The notes: generated from the letters alone by a model not told the origin. 64,000 bases of DNA from Trachythela sp. YZ-2020 (GCA_016169945.1 JADLSH010000344.1:310001-374000), one strand, 5' to 3'. Positions 35,601-48,043 are shown, counted from the first letter of the stretch. Numbers and translations: made by a program.

Positions 35601-38163
35601 AAAAAATATTTTGATCAGTCAAATAGCATAGTAATGGCATGATAATAACTAATAAAAACCAACCTTCAAGAGCCTAAAACCTCCATTCAAGTAAACATAG
35701 TAATACATTTTTGACATTGGGGGTATACCATAAGAAAGTTCGCAAAAAAGTATATATAAGACATATAGGCGACTAGTGCGATTTTCCAAGTCGGTTTTGA
35801 GTTAAAGAAGGTTAAAGTTGGCAAAATAGTAACTTAAAATGCATTATTAGTAGGGCATTTTCCACATTTTTGAGCGTCAAAATCTCAAAATAGGCTACGA
35901 AAACCACTTAATTGTCTTATATATACTTTTTTGCGTACTTTCTTATGATATAGTTTATTTTTGTTAAAAGTGAACTTGAGATTTTGCATTTTCAGTCAAC
36001 ATAGCACTTTAATATAGGCAAAATTTAAAAATTTTCGGCTTTAAAGAAAAAATCAAAGGTGTCAACAGATATAGTCTTATTCACCAATGTTCAAAATATA
36101 AGAAAATGCTCTTTGGCAGCTTGTAACAAAAGATGCCATCACACAAATTTTTTAGAACATTTTAAAGTGTTGGCCGACCGTCTTTTAGAAAAACTTTGGA
36201 TAGAAAGTACACGATGCATTTTACTTAGACTAGGTTATAATCGTGCTTGTCTGACTAAACAGGAGGGACTGTGTCTGTGTGCAGTATAGAACGCGTCAAC
36301 TTGTCTGACACTTTCAGGATTTTGTCGGCCGTAGACAGCCCATGTATTTGCGCACGTGCATTGTGGGATATTGCGTGCTTTCCTTTGATGCCAATATTTG
36401 TTTCATTTCACTTGTCTGTAGCTGAAATATTGTACGAGAATTTCTACACAGCGCAGAGCAATCAGAAAACAGGTTTGCCTTCACAGCAATGTGTAAATCA
36501 CCCAATGGCGAGAGGGAGTTTACCGCCCACACCTGCTCCTGTTTCGCAAACTAATGGTAAGTTATGCCTTGTTTTTTTACATGTATTCCTCAAGGCCGAG
36601 GGCTACGCAAACTAGGAAACATTGTTGCCGGAAGCATCTCAAGATTGATGTTCCTTAAATGTTATACGCTTTTTGCACACCGTCATAAGAGAGCCTGTTC
36701 GCATGCCTTCTTTCTTGCATTCCGATGGTAGATTTAGCCGAAGTATGCGCTCATCTGTGGCCCGATTTTAAGGCTGATTTCCATTCAGTGCAAAATGTCG
36801 CGCGATCGACCTTTTGCGATCGTTTTCTTTTGAATTATGAGCCCTCGACCGGATCCGTTCCAGTCGAGGGCTCATAATTCAAAAGATAACGATCGCAAAA
36901 GCTCGATTGCGCGACATTTTGCACTGAATTGAAATCAGCCTTAAGCGCTTTTCTTTAGCTTAGCACAATGGTGCTCTCGCAAAACGATAGCATTGAGTTT
37001 GTAGTCAACGAGAGTGCCTTTTTGTGCTTGAAACAGCGTCAGAAGAGAGTCGAAAGCCCTCATTTACGCAGTGTCCTTTCCGGGAACGGCAAACATGTTT
37101 TCCAGAAAAACATTTATCCCAGAAAAAAAATCTCCTGCAAAAAACATTAACATTTCCTGACTTTGACTTGCCAGAAAAACATTTCCTTTTCGGGAAGCAA
37201 AAATATTTGCCAGAAAAACATTGATTCGCCTTTCGACCGATGTGCCTGGCCATTACACAGCCATGATATTTAAGCAATTTACTCACAAGTAATTTATCTA
37301 CCCGCGAAGAAACGAGGTTTTGTGACTAATGTTCCCTTTTCGCCCTGGAAAACATGGCTAAGAATAACGTTGTCCGTTTGTTCGCCCTATGGCTTGACAG
37401 TTTAGTTTTGTGGCACGTGCAATGCCAGACGATCCCACTCCCATTTACCATTAAAGAAATCCGGGATTATTCTAAGCTGGATTTGCTACCATTTCGTGGA
37501 GTTGTAAAAATGTTTCTGGAGTTGTAAATGGGAATTACTGGAGTTGTTAGTTTATATTTTTATTTCCAATTTGAACAAATTAAAGATCAAAACAGTATAT
37601 AGCCTTACTAAACTGGCCTACTTGACAAATTGCGCTGGTTTATAATTTTAAAATATCTCCATGTGGTGTGCGAATGAAATGCAAACGATCTGCATAATTT
37701 CGCCTTGCATTGCATTTTTGCTTTCGAAGTTCAAAATTATTTCCGCCTGCCTTTCCTCAAATGCCGGCCTAGCCTACGTGGTAGACGGTCTACCCGCACC
37801 ATAACACCCGAAAGGCAGGTGAGGCGAAGGGGACGAAATACTTTAGGCTATTGGCGTACCGCTATTTCGAGTCCCGATAACAATCTACTTTATATATCTT
37901 CAGTAACAGATTACGATGATGACATTGAAGATGATCCGACGTATTCAACAGTTCAGGACGTCAAGAAACGAGTGCAGCCAAAACACGCAGTTAAGATGGT
38001 CAAAGCAGACTATGATTACACGGCACAGGGTACCGAAGAACTATCATTCCGTGAAGGCGACATCATTAAAGTGCTACGTCAAGAGGATGCCACGTGGTGG
38101 TGCGGGGAGTGTCGTGGACGCAAAGGAATGTTCCCGCGAGAATTTGTATCGGTCACGAAGTAG
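23692..38163 (+). CDS. PSTPIP-like F-BAR and SH3 adaptor (13 exons)
   Basis: Exons: 23692-23724, 27565-27665, 28476-28544, 28942-28976, 29050-29159, 29721-29783, 30960-31055, 31274-31319, 31430-31509, 32830-32928, 34125-34221, 36422-36556, 37904-38163. They sum to 1224 nt, 407 residues, close to vertebrate PSTPIP1, and all junctions are GT-AG with matching phase. The F-BAR domain begins at FVDCFW and GFDTLCKRMRDGK, continues with RAEAEERYGKTLLKLA, KRNYEQKCREHD and ERISFIRNSMW, and ends near NYEEVRKSLEHCDID. A proline-rich linker has PPTPAP. The C-terminal SH3 (about residues 351-405) shows KADYDY, the WW pair, and GMFPREFV, where the family usually has tyrosine for the last F. The family bends or senses membrane and links PEST-type phosphatases and WASP to actin. 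The start is chosen because its short exon matches the family N-terminus and joins in phase 0. Confidence 0.93.
24437..24660 (+). repeat. Minisatellite of a 21-bp unit
   Basis: The unit TCTCAGGTCAAAACGTCCTCG is repeated about seven times at 24440-24590, alternating AACG and AATG, and then decays into CGGTCAAAATGTCCTCG variants. Because 21 is divisible by three, a frame stays open through it, but the composition and intron position argue against coding. Confidence 0.85.
25881..26131. repeat. Two adjacent foldback repeats
   Basis: The first (25881-25989) pairs AACAGTTATTCTAC with GTAGAATAACTGTT and, further in, GCTGATAGCCGAC with GTCGGCTATCAG. The second (25991-26131) pairs TTATATACACAAGCTCTGG with CCAGAGCTTGTGTATATAA and contains AGCAGGATAT/ATATCCTGCT. 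Either two insertions or one composite element. Confidence 0.65.
26877..27088. mobile_element. GC-rich palindromic MITE with TA flanks
   Basis: GACTTGCTCCAAGTCTGTCT with TTATAGGGG at the left is mirrored at the right end; TA borders both sides. The inner part is CpG-rich and itself largely self-complementary (GAGAGGAGAGACTCTCCTC), so the whole 212 bp can fold back. It stands out from the A+T-rich intron. Confidence 0.8.
27184..27440. mobile_element. MITE, GGGGCCGGTTGTTCAAAAG ends
   Basis: GGCCGGTTGTTCAAAAGCC at the left faces GGGCTTTGAACAACCGCCCC at the right, and TAACCCTGGGTTAACGC faces AACCCAGGGTTAGCGC just inside. No coding capacity; it lies in intron 1 of the PSTPIP-like gene. Confidence 0.75.
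27790..28432. mobile_element. Pogo-like MITE interrupted by a second element
   Basis: CAGTTGAATCTCCCAAATAT with GAACACC at the left and its complement GGTTTGACTG at the right are bordered by TA. GTGTCCGT and TTAGAGAG occur as sub-terminal repeats at both ends. The element resembles the family at 54065-54929. It is split by the insertion at 27966-28205. It lies in intron 2 of the PSTPIP-like gene. Confidence 0.7.
27966..28205. mobile_element. Small element nested in the pogo-like MITE
   Basis: TCTTCAGG lies on both sides (27958-27965 and 28206-28213), an 8-bp duplication as made by hAT transposases. The left end is CAGTGACGTAGACAAGGGGG and the right end ATGCCCCCCTCAG; the terminal match is short. 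Confidence 0.6.
29199..29659. mobile_element. Non-autonomous hAT, TAGAGATGAGCCGAT ends (copy 1)
   Basis: The ends TAGAGATGAGCCGAT and ATCGGCTCATCTCTA are perfect inverted repeats, flanked by ATTTCTAT on both sides (29191-29198 and 29660-29667), the 8-bp duplication of hAT elements. The interior repeats CCGAT and GCCGATT many times. A longer relative is at 42216-43407. It lies in intron 5 of the PSTPIP-like gene. Confidence 0.92.
29811..30439. mobile_element. Transposon remnant, TAGAGAGTTTGGCAACC ends, with SINE inside
   Basis: TAGAGAGTTTGGCAACC, then CGACAACGGCAAC, at the left is mirrored by GTTGCCGTTGTCGGTTGCC and AAACTCTCTA at the right. A tRNA-derived SINE (about 30178-30295) sits within it. 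The target duplication is unclear. It lies in intron 6 of the PSTPIP-like gene. Confidence 0.75.
30019..30380 (+). mobile_element. tRNA-derived SINE between direct repeats
   Basis: TGTAGCTCAGTTGGTTAGAG is a good A box and GATTCGATTCCTGCCAGGG a good B box (30180-30250). GTTGCATTTTTCGCAGCTG and TGGTTAGGTCTAATAAATGT follow as the body. About 85 bp ending in GAGTGAGATGCCAACAAAA occurs both before (30019-30105) and after (30295-30378) this unit, so the arrangement looks like a partial tandem SINE. Relatives are at 31931-32190, 61567-61682 and 62028-62092. Confidence 0.7.
31667..31882 (+). mobile_element. Small inverted-repeat element with a 66-codon frame
   Basis: ATAGCAAGTGTCAAAG at the left is mirrored by CTTTGACACTTGCTAT at the right. 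The frame at 31672-31872 fills the element and includes RFASRSEEDINLLLRDKDG, which resembles the lead-in segment found before tyrosine-recombinase domains of Crypton-derived proteins (a pattern of RF, S-x-EE, LL-x-x-KD). That likeness is by eye. It lies in intron 9 of the PSTPIP-like gene. Confidence 0.45.
31931..32190 (+). mobile_element. Decayed tRNA-derived SINE, second copy
   Basis: CCCTGTAGCTCAATCGG is a truncated A-box region, followed by CGCAGGTTTGATTCTGTCAG and GTTGCATTTTTCGCAACTG. It is preceded by GTTCGATAGAACTAATATTG and GAGATGCCCAAAAATC, which recur after the next SINE at about 32510-32545. The middle of the tRNA-like part is deleted. Confidence 0.6.
32197..32466 (+). mobile_element. 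SINE with GGTACTCCGGTTTCC body and AATA tail
   Basis: A tRNA-like head (GGGTAGGCGGAAGCGGTTAG, then ACAGGTCGAGG) is followed by a body with CTTCGAGGGTTTTCCCCGGG and TACTCCGGTTTCCTCCCTC, and ends in AATAAATAAATAAA. This is the most complete copy of the family also seen at 9225-9612 and, in part, at 60017-60150 and 1985. Confidence 0.75.
33422..33582 (+). repeat. 96-bp tandem duplication
   Basis: AATATTTCATTTGTGTTTCA through GAACGATCTTTAAATAATG is present at 33422-33476 and again at 33518-33572, almost unchanged. It lies in intron 10 of the PSTPIP-like gene. Confidence 0.7.
34597..34748. mobile_element. MITE, GATTCTCCT family, second copy
   Basis: CACACGATCCGATTTGTCGG, then AATTCTCCTTCTGACGTGTG, at the left is opposed by CGTCAAGAGGAGAATCGG at the right. 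The interior matches 13503-13655. It lies in intron 11 of the PSTPIP-like gene. Confidence 0.7.
34892..36008. mobile_element. TTAA-flanked transposon remnant of 1.1 kb
   Basis: AGTACCATGTTGACTAAAAA at the left is mirrored by GTCAACATAGCACT at the right, with AAGTTCACTTT and its complement continuing the match; TTAA stands outside both ends (34888-34891 and 36009-36012). CAGGGTGTCCCC at about 34953 is the end of a mariner-type element inserted inside. No intact transposase. Confidence 0.75.
36772..36940. mobile_element. TTAA-flanked palindromic MITE
   Basis: GGCTGATTTCCATTCAGTGC and its complement form the ends, and the pairing continues through GCGATCG and CGAGGGCTCATAATTCAAAA almost to the centre. 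TTAA lies on both sides (36768-36771 and 36941-36944). It sits in the last intron of the PSTPIP-like gene. Confidence 0.88.
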
Positions 38164-38203
38164 AATAAGCCAAGGAAAACGTTTTATTGAGTAGTTAATA
38201 TGT

Positions 38204-38209
38204 AATAAA
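38204..38209 (+). terminator. Polyadenylation signal of the PSTPIP-like gene
   Basis: AATAAA lies 40 bases after the TAG stop. It is the first such hexamer downstream; further candidates exist beyond, so the true 3' end is not fixed. Confidence 0.5.
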
Positions 38210-38707
38210 ATTATTTGCACGCAGTAATGGAAACTAGGGCGGGGCGAGGAAGCAAAAGGGACCCCCTTAGTTGTAATGTTATTCTTACAAGCATGAAAGC
38301 CTGTTGGTGTATGGCAGCATTTTGCGAAACGTCTGCATGACACAATCCCCCGCGCTTGTGTGATAGTTTATGCCCGAACCTGATAAATAGTTGCTGTTTA
38401 TATGTTCTTTGGTTAACTTTAGATTTTAGTTTGGAACCGCGCTTTAGTTTTACTAAATTTCATTGCTATAGTCTATATTTGAATTGACGTATGAAATGTA
38501 ATATTATAATTATTTGACACCTAGTATAGGCTAATTGTGAATTGAATGTAAAATATATTTGTGATAAAGATATTGTATTTGAAAATGAGAAATTGTATCT
38601 CTGAATTACAGAATGAAAATTGAACTGGGTTATTGGATTTTCTATTTGTAAGATATAGAACGAACGAGTGAAGCCACGTGGATTATTACTACAGGAAAAC
38701 AGTCATA

Positions 38708-38999
38708 CCGTAATCTCTCCAATAACCCCCCCCGGGGGGGGGCCTTATTTTTTCAGGCACCTTTGGGGGGGAGCGGGCTTATTGGAGAAGGGGGGATTAT
38801 TTGAGAGGGGGTTTATATGTTTTTCCGTAAAATGATGATAATTTTGTTCAAGCACGGTACAATGTGTAAAGAAAATCAAATTGTGTGAATGGGGGGCTTA
38901 TTAGAGAGGGAGGCTTAATACCTTTCTTCATCTAAAAGGGGAGGGGCTTATTAGGGATGGTAGCTTATTTGAGATTGAGGCTTATTAGAGAGATTACAG
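38708..38999. mobile_element. TA-flanked MITE, CYGTAATCTCTC ends
   Basis: CCGTAATCTCTCCAATAACC at the left and GGCTTATTAGAGAGATTACAG at the right are inverted copies bordered by TA. GGGGCTTATTNGAG recurs inside. It lies between the PSTPIP-like gene and mago; the rest of 38210-39913 shows no gene. Confidence 0.75.
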
Positions 39000-39913
39000 T
39001 AAGTCATAACCCATGCCAGGGCATGATTGAGTTGAGCGAAGTCAACGAGTTATTTGTCTGACGTAGACATTCAAAAGGCTAAAATAAGGGAGAAATTTTA
39101 ACTGTTTTACAGACCTTGAATTTTGTACGAAGCAGGAGAGTGACAAATTGCTCTCCTGGTCTCTCACCAAGGACAGTGATAGCGACTGGCAGATAGATCA
39201 GACACTGAAAACTACAGCATTCGAGTGGTAAGAGGTGTTCAGAAAGGTTGAAAGTCTCCGATTTATAGGAAACTTCTCTTGTGGGAAAACAAATTCCAAA
39301 AAGAGGCATCAGTGTTTCTTAACTGAACTGGCTAAGGTGCGCTGTAAATTGCTCTCTGGAACAAATTGAGGAGAGCTCAAGCGCACGAGAGCTATTACGA
39401 TCATATAATGATGGAGTCTTACAGGAGTTCAGAGACTCCGGCATTGAGTCAGCGCTTGTCGACTTGTACATTACACAGGTTACTTACAGTGACGTTGTTG
39501 CAAAGGTATATATATGACTAAATACAACAGATTATTGTAAATCCATATGATGTGAAAACATAATGAAGTTGTGCACGTCAGACATATTTCAAACAATAGT
39601 ATTGGGACTAAATACTCAAGTAATACTCAACTTACTGTAGATGGTTTAAAAATCAAGTACTTTAAAGTTTTATTGGTGTTCATCTTATTCTTGTAAAATT
39701 GTTACCATTGTTAAGAGTGTGTTGTTTTATACATTTGTAAGCTTTGCAGGAAAGCAATCGAGGGCCTTTATGCCCAACAGCAATAAAAATCAGACGTTGT
39801 TTTAAGTCATTGTTCTTCTGAGTACAGTTTACTCACTGTTGTTGATGTTACTATTTATACATTGTCCAGATCAACGAGATTGCTACCAGAAGACAGATAC
39901 AGTGTGCATGTGT

Positions 39914-42900
39914 TTAGATTGGCTTGATCTTAAAGTGTAAGCCAATGAGAGAAAAGACAAGACATTTTAAATCTTGAACTAGATAGTACAGACATCTCAG
40001 ACCATCAGCATCACTAAAATAAAGTAAAACTTTATTTTAGTAAAATGTTATTGTACAAGAAAGAATAATATTAATATTGATCATCCTATTTTAAATAGAT
40101 ATAGATAGATAGATGTTGAATAAAACTACTTTGCAGCCTTGCAGGATGAATTACGTAGATTTTTACAGGAGTGTAAAAGAGTTACATATGTTATATAGAA
40201 TAAAATATTTACAAAAGAAGACAGTTGACTCAATTAGAGCAGTGCAACATGGATGGGATAAAAGTGTTTTTAACAATGACTAGTGTAGGACTGTAGGTAA
40301 TTGGAAGTACATATGTGTGTTGGTGTCCAAGGTCATATTTTGGCTATGTATACAAACTTAATCTTAATCCTAACTCTAATCCTAACCTCAACCCTAATCC
40401 TTGTGGTGTAATTTTGGGATAGTGATATGGAAAATCACCCCATATTTGGGTTGGTGTTTAGGAATAATAATGGATAAAGTTTATGATTGTTATCAGATGT
40501 TTTTTACCCTGGTTCCAGAGGCTCTTAAAGAACGGCAAGGCAAAATAACGGCAAGGCAAAATAAATACGAGGCGAAAGAGCCTCTGGTCAAATCGATTGC
40601 GAATCTCACTTCCATACTTAATTAGGTTCAGAATCTGAACCTCGCATGTGATTGGCTGTTTGTAAAAACATGTCAAACCGGTTTGGAAAATAAACAAACA
40701 TTGTACTCATTTTAAACACACAAAGGCTATAATTAGTTCAATGTTTGTTTACCTAATTAAGTATGGAAGTGAGATTCGCAATCGATTTGACCAGAGGCTC
40801 TTTCGCCTCGTATTTATTTCGCCTCGCCGTTATTTTGCCTCGCCGTTCTTTAAGAGCCTTTGGAACCAGGGTAATGTTATTTTAGAAAATAGTTTTTCAC
40901 ACAATTGTTGCCTTCACTCAAATGAAACCGAATGTGAAGTTAGCTGAAAGCTTTATGATTCCTCTAAATGTGCAACAGATTTTGAAAGATTACTATTAAA
41001 ATATTTTGTCTGTGTTAGTGTGTCTTAAATAGCCAGGCTAAGAGAAAACTGTTAAATATTTGTTTGAAACACTTAGAAATAAAATGTTGAAGTTGAATGT
41101 GGTGGTTCCACTTATCGAATTTCAAATTCCCCTTAAATAAAGAAAATTTGCAACCTCTCATAATCACATGTGCAGCGTATTTTACCTGACAACTGAGTTG
41201 GAAATCACTGCAAGTATATTTTTATGTTATGGCTTCTTGAATGCTTCTGCACACAAGTGTGTAACAGTCCCAAACATTAACAATTTAATATGCTAGCTGT
41301 TAATATAATGTTAAAGCTGATGATGGAGTAAACTCTGAAAAGTCTTTATATTACATATATGTTAAGCCTTAAAACACAACAGTTTATTATTAAAATGAGG
41401 CTAAGAGAAAGTTCATTACTAAATGTATTGAAGCTTCTTGAATGTTTTAAACTAATTTTTTGTTTCATCTGCAACTATAAAAAGCTCTGTATTCGCACTG
41501 TGTGAGAGACTTCGGATTTATTTAGGCAAATTATTTATTTATTTATTAAGCTTTGCCAAATATACACGTATAGTTACATCTTATATTACATCATGATTTA
41601 CACAAACAATACACACCAAACTCAAATGGCAGGGTATACGCTACAGCTTTCGCCAATCCTGACAATTTGCCTAATTTCCAATTATAAATTTGTAATTTGA
41701 TTCACAAATTACATACCTTTTTCAATCTTTATTTTGTTAAATAGAAAGACACTGTAACATTGTATTAAATTGTCAGGTGACTTACTTGCACTGGTTCACA
41801 TCAACCAACGATCCAATTTTTGATGTCGTAAAAGCAATATGTAATCCATCCATCACTATTTCAAGTTCCTAAGTAAAATGACATCATGGCTAAATGCAGG
41901 GTGTGAATTAGAGAGGTAAATTTGATGTGCAAATTTCCTTCATAAACATTTCAACAATATTTCGATTTTACAAAGTGGAGACACTGACAAAATGACATCC
42001 CTTTCATTGTGAGTAGATCATTTTTGGAAAGATCAAATTTCAGCTATATTCTTTTTATACAACTTTTTAGTACAAAAATAAAATAGCGAGCAAAACACAA
42101 AGTTAACGTTAAGTTGAATTTGCTGGGTTTGCAAAATAACATTTGAAGATGGGCACAAAACAATGTCCAAATTGCACATCACACACTGTTCATTCGAACC
42201 TTGGTTAAATGTTACTAGAGATGAGCCGATTATCAAAATTGCCGATTATTGAAACCGATTATTTGGAGGCCGATTATTCGAACTAATCGGCCGATTAATC
42301 GGCTTTACCGATTATTTTTGTAATTGTTTTTTGTAAGAGCTTGTTGCTACTTGCTATTGGCAAAAAATGTTGTTTTATAATAGCTATTGTATAACATAGA
42401 AACGCAGGAGGACTGTCGGGCAGGAGGACTGTTTATATCCCATAGGCGACAGGCTTCGAAACTCTGTTGCAAGGACAACTGACTTTTTAATTTCTTCCTA
42501 ATTGTTGTTGTTGTGGAATCAGTTTCTTCCTGTTTTCGTTTTTACACTCTTTGTTCTTTTCATTTGCTGACAGCTCAAGGAATTCTTTGGGATGCCTACA
42601 GGTGATTTCGGAGATTCGTCGTGTTAAAATTCTTGTTCTGTTTGCCTAAACTATACGGTCTCCCTTTTCTTTGCAAACATTGCACATCGCTTTCGTGTTG
42701 TCGCCTTCCACTATCTGAAAATATGCCCAAACACCGCTCCTAGGAGATTGGGCCATCGCTGTCTTGTGTTGTTAATGTCTTAGCATTACTGTTACGAAAA
42801 AAACCTAACAGAGCGAGCTTTTATAAGAAAAATATAGCCGGATGATGTCACCACCCTAATGAGTCATTAATGAGTCATTAGTGCTGATATTAACAATAAC

Positions 42901-45895
42901 AAAGGACTGCGCGTCTGCGCGGACAATAACAAAGGCGGTCACGGAGAGTAATAAAAATAGATAGAGTATCATTGTTTACTTTATTGCAATGTCTAAATAT
43001 AGTTTGTTTATCAATACATCCTATACGCTTTCATTTACAAATCATATGCGACTTAGTTTACCAGTCAACTATGACATATAAGTTTTTTAAAAGTATTTAT
43101 ATGTCAATAGACAATAATTTGCGAACTTGGTGAAATTTTAAGTGCTATATATATACCGCTTAAAATTAAACTTACAAGTCGCAGATACAAAATCCAGACT
43201 ATTTGAGTCAATATTTGATACGCTGTTTTAATGTAATAAATGTGAAATATAAACAACTATCTTGCGTTGTTCGTAAAAGCTGAATTTAAATCAAACATCG
43301 TTTATTTTATACTAATCGGTAATCGGCGGTTATGAAGTAATCGCGATTATTGAAAAGAACATTAATCGGCTTTTCCGATTATTTTCCGATTAATCGGCTC
43401 ATCTCTAAATGTTACCAAACATAAATACATATTGCAGAAACATCGTTAGGATTTGGCACAAGATATGTTCATATTATAATATTACCTGTCGACCAACTCT
43501 GTCTGGTTGAGGCCAAAGCGAATCATCTTCTTTCAGAATCTGTATGAAGAAAAATATATGCAATGGTTAATTATTAAATGCATACCCTCTTTCCCAAATA
43601 ATCTCGGACAGGCAGAAGTCGAGTACATACTTCACTGTCTTCTATGATTCGTTTTAGCTCGTCCATTACACTTTTTGCAACAAAAGCCTAAAAATAATTT
43701 TGTAATAATTTCAGGGCTTCAAACTCTTGGGCAGGGTTGGCAAATTTCCTTTTCATGGAAATTTATAGGGAAACATTAATTATCATTTCGCTGTTTACCA
43801 ATGGTTTGGACTGTATATTTGTTGAAAACAATAACTTTTTATTTATTCAGTTGGAAGGGTCACAGCAGAGTGCCATGTTCATAAAGAGGGGTTTGTCTAA
43901 TAGGGTTTTTTTAGAAAATAATGTTGGGAAACTGTCCGTAAATATAATAAACACCAGAGAAACAATCCAGACAAAAATCGAACTTCCAAGAAAAGCGAAA
44001 TCTATTCTGGATTGCCGAGACCAAATAACTCCAAATTATGTCTGATATTTCCCAGATCAGTTTCGATCGATACACATAATCCATCAAGACGTATATAGGC
44101 TATACACATTAACTGTCTAAATCATAAAACGTTCGAGAAGATGCCATGAAACTGCTCAAGTTTGCTTTTGCATGATTGTGCTAGTTTAGGTATAGTTCAT
44201 CAGAAATAAAGTTTAAATTTTTCACCATTTTTTGGTACTTTATGCTTTACTGTAGCGTTATATGCTTTATAAATGTTTCGCGGCTGCTGGCATTTATTGT
44301 CACTGACTGAGAAATCACAAGACCTTACAGCTTACTGCTTGTGCAGACCTTACAGCTTACTGCAAAATCGTGCCAAGTATCACGATAAATAAAGTGCAAG
44401 ACTTGACAGCAAATTTCGCACTGTACTCTGCCCCCAAAGCTCTAATTTTCGTTGTTTTGAACATGTATTTGGCTACTTTTGTGTCCTCGACTGCTTGTTG
44501 ATGTACACTTGGGGGATCAATTGAAGTTAACGACCCCCCTACGCCAATGGGGTTGTATACTTCAATAACAAATATTCGGATTGAAGTATACGACCCCCCT
44601 TGTATTATATCGTTAAATTTACAGATTTTCGTGTTTGTGTCTGTTTCAAAGGAATTTTGATGACTTCCCTTCTATTGTCTATGTCTCAGTTCATTGATTT
44701 TTTGACCATGTCCATGAAACAAATTCAAAAGACTTTCAACACGACCAATAATATGCGCTTGAGGCGTTTAGTTTTGCAATTTTGTCTCCGTGTTTTGATC
44801 GCAAACTGCATCTTGTAAATATCTGTTCGATGACTCATTGCTGGAAAGTCATTATAAAAGGCCTTAAAATGTTTGGCGAGCATACTGCAGTCTGGTTCCT
44901 ACTTCCTAACCATTCTTATGCACCTATCAATGTTAAGCCCGAGGGGGGGGAGGGCGGGCAATAGTGGGGGATTTGATAACAAATGCCGTCCCCAAGGTCG
45001 GACTTTTGTTCATTGATGATAGCCCTAGGTAGGGGACATTTGAATACACAATTTGATTTGTGGGAACAATAGGGGACAGTTGACCATTTTTTGCAAAGAG
45101 GCCTGGTTACCAAATCTTTTGAAGATGGCGGAACTATCACTATCAGAGGTATGTAAGTGGCATAGCTACTAATGAAGTTCCTAGTCATTGGCTTTGTATA
45201 AACTGCAAATAAATTTGGTAACTTTCCATGAACTGAATTGGGTTTCCATTTCAATTGCATTGTTTAATTTTCTTTAAGATTGTTAAATTGGTGTTAAAGT
45301 TGGCATAAAATAAATTCTATAAATAATCGTGTGTTTGACTTAATACTTTGGCGTAACTATTGGAGATCGGAGGCATTTGAACACAAAGCTTTCTTGGAAG
45401 AGGGGTATTTTGACTTGTTTTGAACAGAAACAACTTTTGAAACAGGGGACATTTGACAAAAAGTCAAATCCCCCACTATTGCCCGCCCTCCCCCCCCTCG
45501 GGCTTAACATTGATAGGTGCATTATAAATTCCATTGGCCTTATCGGTGGTTGAAAAATATTTCATGTTGTGTAAAATGGCCTAATTTTTCTACCTTAAAT
45601 TGCATACATTTCAATCAGAGAGTGCTCACCTCTTTCCTGATCATAGTGTCATTCTTGTAGTTCGAATTATTGGCATATCTCAGTTTACCTGACAATAAAA
45701 ATAATTTGACAAAACCATTCACAAAATATCCAAATTTTACACAAAACACTTGCGCCCGAAACACAAAACCAAGCTACATTATTACTTTATTTAATATTCT
45801 TTCAACTTACCATCTGGCCTGAATTCAAACTCGAGGAATTCGTGTCCAAATTTGCCTTTATGCCCAACATAATAACGAACATAAAAATCCGCCAT
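39914..45895 (-). CDS. mago: Mago nashi, exon junction complex core subunit (6 exons)
   Basis: Read on the minus strand, exons are 45811-45895, 45630-45688, 43631-43687, 43486-43539, 41786-41868 and 39914-40013. They sum to 438 nt for 145 residues, one fewer than human MAGOH, and every junction is GT-AG with the right phase. Recognisable segments include [78 protein letters not shown] and [20 protein letters not shown]. Mago pairs with Y14 (RBM8A) and locks eIF4A3 on spliced mRNA for export, localisation and decay. The most divergent spot is the last junction, which reads [11 protein letters not shown] where most animals have a lysine, proline and valine there. Introns are much longer than exons and contain the hAT at 42216 and the MITE at 40507. 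The first 343 bp upstream are shared with the HINT-like gene. Confidence 0.97.
40507..40871. mobile_element. TA-flanked palindromic MITE
   Basis: CCCTGGTTCCAGAGGCTCTT and its complement form the ends, continuing through AACGGCAAGGCAAAATAA and GAGGCGAAAGAGCCTCTGG to an inner TTAATTAGG. TA lies on both sides. It is inside the last intron of mago. Confidence 0.85.
42216..43407. mobile_element. Non-autonomous hAT, TAGAGATGAGCCGAT ends (copy 2)
   Basis: TAGAGATGAGCCGATTA and TAATCGGCTCATCTCTA are perfect ends, and AATGTTAC is duplicated on both sides (42208-42215 and 43408-43415). Sub-terminal GCCGATTA repeats match copy 1 at 29199-29659, but the 1.2 kb interior is different and carries no intact transposase. 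It lies in intron 4 of mago. Confidence 0.92.
44919..45521. mobile_element. MITE with TTA target duplication
   Basis: TGCACCTATCAATGTTAAGC and complement form perfect ends, continued by CCGAGGGGGG and GGGCGGGCAATAGTGGGGGA mirrored at the other side; TTA flanks both. It lies in intron 2 of mago. The remaining 44050-44900 holds only paired ACGACCCCCCT motifs near 44530-44600. Confidence 0.8.
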
Positions 45896-46238
45896 GATGG
45901 ATTTTCACCGCGTGTTTCGTAATTAGTTACCAGGCTTATTTATAAAACCGCGCGATATTAAGGTGGCTCAATGCGAAATGATATAAAAATTCAAATTTTA
46001 CATTATTACATCTATTTTTTCTTGATTTTTCTTTTAAATTTTAAAGTATTGCGAGCAGGCTATATCTTGAATTATTTTGAAGTCAAAGTAATCTTTTACA
46101 GACTTTTATATTATGGTAAATGCAAGATAATGTTCCTGGGAATATACCCCCGGTAATATTTGTACTAGAATGAGTTTTCCGGGGGGGGCCCTAATGTAAC
46201 GAATGTGCATAAATAGCATTAAATGTATTACCTGCAAA
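45896..46238. promoter_or_regulatory. Shared divergent promoter of mago and the HINT-like gene
   Basis: The two start codons face away from each other across 343 bp, so both promoters must lie here unless upstream non-coding exons exist. The mago side is GC-richer (CCGCGCGAT at about 45947). A stretch of T-rich DNA at 46005-46040 and a CCGGGGGGGG run at 46180 are visible. No clear TATA box was seen. Confidence 0.6.

Positions 46239-48043
<1,805 letters not shown>

Noticed and set aside
39079..39309. Minus-strand frame of 76 codons as a LINE endonuclease fragment
   Set aside because: A weak likeness to the region before the endonuclease RPP motif was considered, but no key residue could be placed.
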